Assembly: GCA_009783305.1 (NCBI GenBank)
Contig: WRHJ01000003.1
Location: 62,001 to 126,000, forward strand
DNA length: 64,000 nucleotides
Direction: 5' to 3'
Source of the DNA: Candidatus Saccharimonadota bacterium
Lineage (GTDB): Bacteria; Patescibacteriota; Saccharimonadia; Saccharimonadales; Saccharimonadaceae
The notes under the pieces were generated by a model. The model was given only the letters and a program-made list of their open reading frames with translations. It had not been told where the DNA came from and did no database searches. How positions within the stretch are numbered: the first letter of the stretch is position 1; each line of letters opens with the position of its first letter. Both the position numbers and the translations under genes were made by a program. This document shows, in pieces, positions 57,382 to 64,000 of this stretch.

Positions 57382-60210
57382 ATGAAAAAAGAGGTTGTGA
57401 AGAAGACGCGGGTGGCGGATGGGAAATTGCGCGCGCAAAAAACGAAGGAAAAAAAGCCGACTGATAAGTTAGCGGATAAGACTGCATTGACGAGGTTTTT
57501 GCAGAGTGTTTTTGGTGATGCACAAAAAAAGACGCTACGGCGCATTTATAGGAGAGTGCAAGAGATAAATAAGTTAGCGCCTAAGTACGAGAAGATGACG
57601 AAGAAGGAACTTCAGGCACAAACAGAGATTTTGCGAGAAAAGTTGCGCAAAAAAATGCGTGCTGAGGAGGCGGTTGTAGCAAAAGAGAAAGTGAAAGACG
57701 CGAAGGAAGAAGTTGCTAAGGAGAAATCAAAGAAGAATAAAAAAATGAAGGTTACGGGGGAGCAGAAGGCCTTGAGTGAGGTTTTACCGGAAGCGTTTGC
57801 GTTGGTGCGCGAGGCTTCGACTAGGGTTTTGAAGCAGCGTCATTTTGATGTGCAGTTGGTGGGCGGCATAGTACTGCATGAAGGCAACGTGGCAGAGATG
57901 AAGACTGGCGAAGGCAAGACTTTGGTGGCAACATTGCCAGTGTACCTAAATGCTCTGAACGGTAAAGGCGTGCATGTGGTGACAGTAAATGATTACTTGG
58001 CGCAGCGCGATGCAGGGTGGATGGGCGATATATATGATTTTTTGGGAATAACGGTAGGCGTGATCATTAATGACGCGTCTTTCGTATATGACCGCGAATA
58101 TGAAAATGAGGCACATGATGATGAGCGTATGAGGCACTTGAGGCCGGCAACACGTAAAGAAGCGTATCTGTGCGACGTGACATATGGGACTAATAATGAA
58201 TATGGATTTGATTATTTGCGCGACAACATGGTGAAAGAAGTGGAATATCTACGGCAGAGAGAATTAAACTTTGCAATTGTAGATGAGGTGGATTCAATTT
58301 TGATTGATGAGGCGAGGACGCCTTTGATTATTTCGGCTCCAGCAGGTGATAATCCGGAGAGCTATTATCAGTTTGCGAAAGTGGCGGCGAAACTGGCAGA
58401 CGAGGATTATGTGGTGGATGAGAAGCGGCGGACGGTGGCGTTGACAGATGTGGGGATGGATAAAGTTCAAAAGATGCTAGGGGTCTCTGAATTGTATAGC
58501 GTAGGGAACACGCGTTTGGTTTATCATATGGATCAGGCTTTGCGGGCACAGATGCTGTTTAAGCGCGACAAAGATTATGTGGTGACAAATAGCGGCGAAG
58601 TAATGATTGTCGATGAGCATACAGGACGCTTGATGCATGGCAGGCGCTATAATGAGGGTTTGCATCAGGCGATTGAGGCCAAAGAGGGTGTAGCGGTGAA
58701 GGAAGAATCGATGACGTTGGCGACGATTTCTTTCCAGAATTTCTTTAGGTTGTACAATAAGTTGTCTGGTATGACGGGTACAGCTTTTACAGAGGCGGAA
58801 GAGTTCCAGCAAATTTATTCGTTGGATGTGATTCAGATTCCACCGAATAAGCCAATTGTGCGTGTGGATAAGGATGACTTGATTTATCGGACGGAGGCAG
58901 CGAAGCTGAAGGCGGTGGCGGATGAGATTCGCAAATATCACAAGAAGGGCCAGCCAGTACTGGTTGGATCGGCGTCAATTGTGAAAAATGAATTGATTGC
59001 GCAATATTTGGATCAACAAAAGATTCCATATGAAATTTTGAACGCGAAGAATAATGAGCGCGAGGCGGCAATTATTGCTAAGGCAGGCGAAAAGGGTGCA
59101 GTGACGTTGGCGACGAACATGGCAGGTCGCGGTACGGATATTAAGTTAGCACCTGGGGTAGTTGGCTTGGGTGGTTTAGTGGTGATTGGTTCGGAACGGC
59201 ATGATGCAAGGCGGGTAGATAATCAGTTGCGCGGTCGCGGCGGGCGTCAGGGCGATCCAGGCACAACTCAGTTCTTTGTGTCTTGCGAAGATGATTTGAT
59301 GAGGATTTTCCAAGGAGATAGGATTGCGATGTTGATGAAGAGGATGGGTGTGGCAGAAGATTTGCCGATTCAGAATAGGACAGTCAGCAAGACTTTGGAG
59401 CAGGCACAAAAGCGGGTGGAAGGTTTTAACTTTGATAGCCGCAAGAACGTGGTGCAGTATGATAACGTGATAAATCGTCATCGTCGCGTTGTGTATATGA
59501 TGCGTCGGAAGATTTTGGAGGGTGATGATATTCGTCCGGAAATCGGGCGCTTGATGCGCGAGGCGGTAAATGACTTAACGGCCTTTAGTAGTCGGATAAA
59601 TAAGAAGTTTAAAGAAGACTTTTTGGCGATGTTTGCGCTAGATGAGGACTTAGTGGATTCGGTTGGGTTGATGCGCAAGGAAAAAGATCGTAAAAAATTG
59701 GCGTTGGCGGCAGTGGAGGAGATGTATACCGATAAGGAAATGGAGTTTGGTGACGAAACGATGCGCAAGGTGGAGCGTGAAGTATATCTCCAGGTGCTAG
59801 ATACCTTGTGGATGCAGCATCTTGAGAACATGCAGCATTTGCGTGAGGGGATTCATTGGCGAAGTGTGGGGCAGAGAGATCCGCTAGTGGAATATCGTAG
59901 TGAGTCACAAAAGTTGTTTGATGGGTTGCAACGGACTTTGCGTGAAGAAGTACTGAAAGTGTTGTTAAATTTGCGAAAACAAGAAGTAGCACCGATGAGT
60001 GATGATGAATATGATACGGAATTGACAAAATTGGCTGAGAACGCGACGGAAAAGGGCGTGAACGAAGTGAGTGCGGGGAATAAGAATATGGATAAGGAGT
60101 TTAGCGAAGGAGGGGCTGCTGGTAAAAATGCAGGTAAGAACGCGAAACGGAATAAGGCGCGAAAATCGAAGAAAAAGCAGAGGCAGAATAAGAAAAAAGG
60201 CCGTAGATAG
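57382..60210 (+). CDS. secA: Preprotein translocase SecA
   Basis: EMKTGEGKTLVATLPVYLNAL, VDEVDSILIDEARTPLIIS, TNMAGRGTDIKL. Confidence 0.97.
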   Translation: MKKEVVKKTRVADGKLRAQKTKEKKPTDKLADKTALTRFLQSVFGDAQKKTLRRIYRRVQEINKLAPKYEKMTKKELQAQTEILREKLRKKMRAEEAVVAKEKVKDAKEEVAKEKSKKNKKMKVTGEQKALSEVLPEAFALVREASTRVLKQRHFDVQLVGGIVLHEGNVAEMKTGEGKTLVATLPVYLNALNGKGVHVVTVNDYLAQRDAGWMGDIYDFLGITVGVIINDASFVYDREYENEAHDDERMRHLRPATRKEAYLCDVTYGTNNEYGFDYLRDNMVKEVEYLRQRELNFAIVDEVDSILIDEARTPLIISAPAGDNPESYYQFAKVAAKLADEDYVVDEKRRTVALTDVGMDKVQKMLGVSELYSVGNTRLVYHMDQALRAQMLFKRDKDYVVTNSGEVMIVDEHTGRLMHGRRYNEGLHQAIEAKEGVAVKEESMTLATISFQNFFRLYNKLSGMTGTAFTEAEEFQQIYSLDVIQIPPNKPIVRVDKDDLIYRTEAAKLKAVADEIRKYHKKGQPVLVGSASIVKNELIAQYLDQQKIPYEILNAKNNEREAAIIAKAGEKGAVTLATNMAGRGTDIKLAPGVVGLGGLVVIGSERHDARRVDNQLRGRGGRQGDPGTTQFFVSCEDDLMRIFQGDRIAMLMKRMGVAEDLPIQNRTVSKTLEQAQKRVEGFNFDSRKNVVQYDNVINRHRRVVYMMRRKILEGDDIRPEIGRLMREAVNDLTAFSSRINKKFKEDFLAMFALDEDLVDSVGLMRKEKDRKKLALAAVEEMYTDKEMEFGDETMRKVEREVYLQVLDTLWMQHLENMQHLREGIHWRSVGQRDPLVEYRSESQKLFDGLQRTLREEVLKVLLNLRKQEVAPMSDDEYDTELTKLAENATEKGVNEVSAGNKNMDKEFSEGGAAGKNAGKNAKRNKARKSKKKQRQNKKKGRR

Positions 60211-60918
60211 ATGGGGTTTGCAGATATGGGCAAGAAAGGCCGATTGATACAGGGAGGGAGCGTAAAGTATACGGGCGATGTGTTGGTTGTGCCGGAACGA
60301 TACAAGGAAATATTTGGGGAACTGGAGAATTTGGCATTAAAGAATCCGGTAGTTCGCGGTATGATTGAAGAATTTGCAGGGGTGCATAGTGGAGTAAAAC
60401 CGGTGGCCATTTTAGAGACTGGAGATGCAAACTGGAGTGAGGGTGACTGGGAGGATATAGTGAGGTTTGCTGAGGGATTGGAATTAATGGTATTGGAGGG
60501 GGATAATGGTCAATACTTGTTATCTAGAGATGAAAAGATGATGAAGGAGTTGCGAGTTTTATTGACGCTGCAGGGATATATGTGGAGCGAGGAGTCTGGG
60601 GTCTGTTCTGATGATAGGCAGGATCTAGAGAGAAAGATTGGGCGGATGTTGGGATTCCCGGCAACGGCTACAGAGGCATTTCTGGGTAACATAGAGCCAT
60701 TACCGGATGAGATGCACTATATAAAGACAGAGGAACAGTATAATGGACGCGAGGTATATGAATTTAAGAATCATGATATGAGATACGCTGGATTTATTTT
60801 AAGCCGCGATCATTACGAAGAGGAAATTGAAACTTATGCAAAACCGATTCGGAAAGCTATGCAGGCTTTGTTCCCGAAGATTTATGCGGAAGAAGACTTT
60901 AAGACGATATTAGTATGA
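60211..60918 (+). CDS. Hypothetical protein, 235 aa
   Basis: ORF following secA; no family recognised. Confidence 0.65.
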   Translation: MGFADMGKKGRLIQGGSVKYTGDVLVVPERYKEIFGELENLALKNPVVRGMIEEFAGVHSGVKPVAILETGDANWSEGDWEDIVRFAEGLELMVLEGDNGQYLLSRDEKMMKELRVLLTLQGYMWSEESGVCSDDRQDLERKIGRMLGFPATATEAFLGNIEPLPDEMHYIKTEEQYNGREVYEFKNHDMRYAGFILSRDHYEEEIETYAKPIRKAMQALFPKIYAEEDFKTILV

Positions 60919-60940
60919 AGCATATGTTATAATTGGTAAT

Positions 60941-62251
60941 ATGGATAGCGGTAGTGCTTTTGATGGTGTTTTGGATGGTGTGAACGAGATTAAAACTGAC
61001 CAGTCGAGAAAGGGATCGCGGATAAAGGGGGTTGTGGTTGCGGCTGGAGTGACAATCGTGGCCGTAGTGGCGATTGGTGCGGAGTTGTTAGTTTTAGCTC
61101 CGTCGTTATCTAATGATGTAGATTTGTCGAAACATTGGTCCGAAGTGGTAAATGGAACCCCGTATTTTTATGAGGATAAAATTTACTATGAGGTGGGGTT
61201 GAGCTATGGCGGGAATTTTAAGCAGGTTGGCGAGGTTGGGGCGATTGCACGAATGGATTTGGATGGCAAAAATCGGGAAGTGTTGGTAGAGGGGCTGGAA
61301 AGTAATGGATATTTTTCTTCTTCGAATGTGGTTTTTGTGAGTGTAGTAGATGATAATTTGTATTATCTGAAAAGCCAGAATTGGGACCGGAATGCACTTT
61401 ATGCCATAGATTTGAGCCCCGAAGGAGAATATGAGCAGCGAGTTGTGGTGGATAATATGGAAAGTAGAATGACTGCTTCAAGTATAAAGGATGGTTGGGG
61501 ATATTATTATTCTGGAAATTCAATGATGCGAGTAGAGCTTTTAAGCGGGAAAAAGGAGAGAGTTGGGACGGATTCGATAGATTCAGTGTCGAGTTGGAAT
61601 GGTGAGGTTTACTATTTGTACTCAGGTTCGCTATGGGAGTTGGGTAGTAAGACGTCAATTTGGAATTTTGACGGGGATTTTTTGTATGGTCCCCCCGGTG
61701 GTTTAGTGGTGAGGGATGGTGTAGCATATTTTATATTGGATAATAGGGTTGTGAAGATAGATGTAGAGAATGGTGAACTACTAGATGAAATAGTTTTTGA
61801 TAAAGGAATAGGAAAAAATAAGGCAATGTGGACTAACGAGTCATTTTATGCTGCTGATGACGAAAGAGTAGTATATGGTTTACTGACTGGTTCGGGCAGA
61901 ACGGCAACAATGAAGTTATTGACCCTTGATATAAAGCAATTTAAGGTGAGTGAGGTGACGACTTTGATGAGCTTGGGGGATACGGAGATGCTGGACATGG
62001 GAATGAGCGGTGAACGTTATGTGGTGATAAATAATATTTATGGTCGTGGCGATAGAAATGTGATAGTGGATTTGCAAAGTGGTAGTTATGAGCGGTTTGA
62101 TGATTTGGAGATTTTTGTACACAGTGGTGACGGAGATATTTATACAGTGAAGCGGACAGTGGGCGAAGATAGGGCATATAGGTACGAAGTGGAGAGGTCG
62201 AACCCGGGAGATTTGATGGGTGAGATATCAATAAGAGGAGATTTAACTTAA
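60941..62251 (+). CDS. Membrane-anchored beta-propeller-like protein (DUF5050-like)
   Basis: N-terminal TM then repeated IARMDLDGKNREVLVEG / LYAIDLSPEGEYEQRVV-type blades. Confidence 0.65.
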   Translation: MDSGSAFDGVLDGVNEIKTDQSRKGSRIKGVVVAAGVTIVAVVAIGAELLVLAPSLSNDVDLSKHWSEVVNGTPYFYEDKIYYEVGLSYGGNFKQVGEVGAIARMDLDGKNREVLVEGLESNGYFSSSNVVFVSVVDDNLYYLKSQNWDRNALYAIDLSPEGEYEQRVVVDNMESRMTASSIKDGWGYYYSGNSMMRVELLSGKKERVGTDSIDSVSSWNGEVYYLYSGSLWELGSKTSIWNFDGDFLYGPPGGLVVRDGVAYFILDNRVVKIDVENGELLDEIVFDKGIGKNKAMWTNESFYAADDERVVYGLLTGSGRTATMKLLTLDIKQFKVSEVTTLMSLGDTEMLDMGMSGERYVVINNIYGRGDRNVIVDLQSGSYERFDDLEIFVHSGDGDIYTVKRTVGEDRAYRYEVERSNPGDLMGEISIRGDLT

Positions 62252-62261
62252 AAGGAGGAAA

Positions 62262-62936
62262 ATGGAAAAAGAAATCAATGAAGTTAATGGTATGATGCCA
62301 GGCGGCGATATCCCGAAGACAGAAGAAGTGGCGGTGAAGGAGGATGGTTTTATTGGAGGTCAGGCGAGTAATAGTGGGGCGAATTCTGTAGGTGGGTCAA
62401 GCAATGAAGAACTGATGAAACAAATTGTGAGCTTGCAACAGCAAATGGTGGATCAGCAAAAAAAGGGACTGGATAATGTTGGTGAAAGAAGAGTTAACAA
62501 ATATGCGGTATTCTTGTTTATTTTAGGAGGTATTTTGTTATTATGGTTTTTCTCGAGCTTAGTTGTGTTGGCTCAGGTCTCTATATGGTCGTCGTCTAGT
62601 GAATTTTTGGTGCATGATCATGTTCTGATGCCGATAGCGGCAACCTTGCTGATTTTGGCTGGTATTCAATTAATGATGAAAAAATATAGGGCAAGGATGA
62701 TGGTGGGGGTTGCATTGGGTATGACGGCCTTATGGAACATAGTGGCGGCGATACATGGTTATATTGTGGAGACTTCTAGAGGTTCATATTGGAGTTTGAG
62801 TGGCGGAAACTCTGGTATGGCTATAATGTTGGCGGTTGTTAGGTTAATGATTTACGGATTGATTATAGGCGGGTTGGCGTTGTGGTTTTATAAATCAAAA
62901 TCTATTCAGGATACGATAGCTGGTTGGACTAAGTAG
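62262..62936 (+). CDS. Membrane protein, 224 aa
   Basis: Gln-rich N-terminus and four hydrophobic segments; GGAGG before start. Confidence 0.7.
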   Translation: MEKEINEVNGMMPGGDIPKTEEVAVKEDGFIGGQASNSGANSVGGSSNEELMKQIVSLQQQMVDQQKKGLDNVGERRVNKYAVFLFILGGILLLWFFSSLVVLAQVSIWSSSSEFLVHDHVLMPIAATLLILAGIQLMMKKYRARMMVGVALGMTALWNIVAAIHGYIVETSRGSYWSLSGGNSGMAIMLAVVRLMIYGLIIGGLALWFYKSKSIQDTIAGWTK

Positions 62937-62986
62937 GGGCTTGAGGTTGCTGGTGGTGGGGGAGCGTGGTATGATACATAATACCT

Positions 62987-64000
62987 ATGAAACATGTGAT
63001 TGAAGAGGTGAAGCTGCAGAGCGGCGCGATGGGGCTACTGATTGATGTGCCTGGAGCTACAGTGATGGATAGCCGAGTGTGTTTTAGGGCGGGGAACAAG
63101 TTTGTGAAGCGACCAGAAATTTACGAAACGGCGCATTTGATGGAGCATATGGCATTTGGAGCCAATGCGAAGTTTAAGGATGAGCAAGAATATGAGGCGG
63201 AATTCACGAAAAATGGAGCGTATCATAATGCTTGGACGAGCGATACGCTGATTTGCTATGAGTCGGAGTGTGCAGATTTTGAGTGGGATCGAATTTTGGA
63301 ACTGCAAGAGTTAACGGTGGCAAAACCGCGATTTAACGAAGAGGCGTTGAAGTCGGAGAAGGGAAATGTAAGGGCAGAATTAACTGGTTTTCAGAATGAT
63401 TATTCTCGGTTGATTTGGCCAAAGTTGCAGCAAGAGTTAGGCGAGAAGGTTTTAACTTATGCGGAAAGATTGAAGACAATTGCTAATATTGAACTAAAAG
63501 ATATCCGAGAGCACCATAGGCGAACGCACACGGCGGAGAACATGAGATTTATTATTGTGGGGGATTTGAAGCGAAGGCGACGTAAAGTGGTGCGGATGTT
63601 GGAAGGGTGGGATTTGAAGAGAGGCGAGGTTTTGGAAGCGCCGATGGATGAGTATGTGGGAACGTTACCAGTAATGATCAGGCGCAAGGATGCAAGTAAT
63701 GTGACTTTTGGTTTTTCGTTCGTAACGAAGCGAAGGTTAGAAACGGCAGAGCAATATGCGATGGGGTGTTTAAATCATATCTTGAATGGTACGACGACAA
63801 GTAAGATTTTTGGGCAGGCGCGGAAGAGGGGATTGATCTATGGCGTCGGATCAACGACCGGTTGTGGAGTATGGTCGTCGGTGTGGGATTTTGATGGCGA
63901 AGTGAACGCGGAAAATGCAAATGAGGTTTTTGATTTGATTGCAGTAGAGTTGGCACGGGTGATAAATGGCGAAGTGAGAGAAGATGATATTATGGCGGCT
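62987..64000 (+). CDS. M16-family zinc peptidase, truncated by window end
   Basis: TAHLMEHMAFGANAKFKDEQEYEAEFTKNGAYHNAWTSDTLICYE (HxxEH); open to the window end, so not in the ORF track. Confidence 0.9.
   Translation, partial: MKHVIEEVKLQSGAMGLLIDVPGATVMDSRVCFRAGNKFVKRPEIYETAHLMEHMAFGANAKFKDEQEYEAEFTKNGAYHNAWTSDTLICYESECADFEWDRILELQELTVAKPRFNEEALKSEKGNVRAELTGFQNDYSRLIWPKLQQELGEKVLTYAERLKTIANIELKDIREHHRRTHTAENMRFIIVGDLKRRRRKVVRMLEGWDLKRGEVLEAPMDEYVGTLPVMIRRKDASNVTFGFSFVTKRRLETAEQYAMGCLNHILNGTTTSKIFGQARKRGLIYGVGSTTGCGVWSSVWDFDGEVNAENANEVFDLIAVELARVINGEVREDDIMAA

Overview
64 kb window from what looks like a small, AT-leaning Candidatus Saccharibacteria (TM7 / Patescibacteria) chromosome. This placement is inferred from the 16S sequence and gene content; no search was run. 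It opens inside a 16S rRNA gene with no 23S or 5S behind it, then carries mostly dense housekeeping genes: glmM, rpsA, infB, fmt, def, priA, recJ, rpsU, map, ftsA, ftsZ, nrdR-like, ileS with T-box, rplU, parAB, frr, lepB, degP/htrA, prmC, prfA, nei/fpg-like, rpmE, pepN-like, P-type ATPase, serS, hpf, secA, and an M16 peptidase cut by the window end. Six tRNAs are visible (Ile-GAT, Ala-CGC, Ala-TGC, Val-CAC, Leu-TAA, Cys-GCA). No CRISPR, transposase, prophage or classical defence island was recognised. Most interesting signals: (1) two palindromic elements sharing a ~46 bp core, each embedded in outer inverted repeats made of different, local sequence, one of them in frame inside priA; (2) CCA-ending minihelix-like hairpins at the start of the predicted transcripts of both tRNA-Ala genes, one with the tRNA-Ala G3:U70 acceptor stem; (3) a perfect 38 bp inverted repeat bracketing a single surface-type gene next to tRNA-Ala; (4) an NrdR homologue that has lost all four zinc-ribbon cysteines; (5) 16S changes at E. 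coli 886/911/912 and in universal primer sites; (6) two genes (ClbS/DfsB-like and IreB-like) each apparently one nucleotide out of frame. All function calls come from reading motifs by eye.
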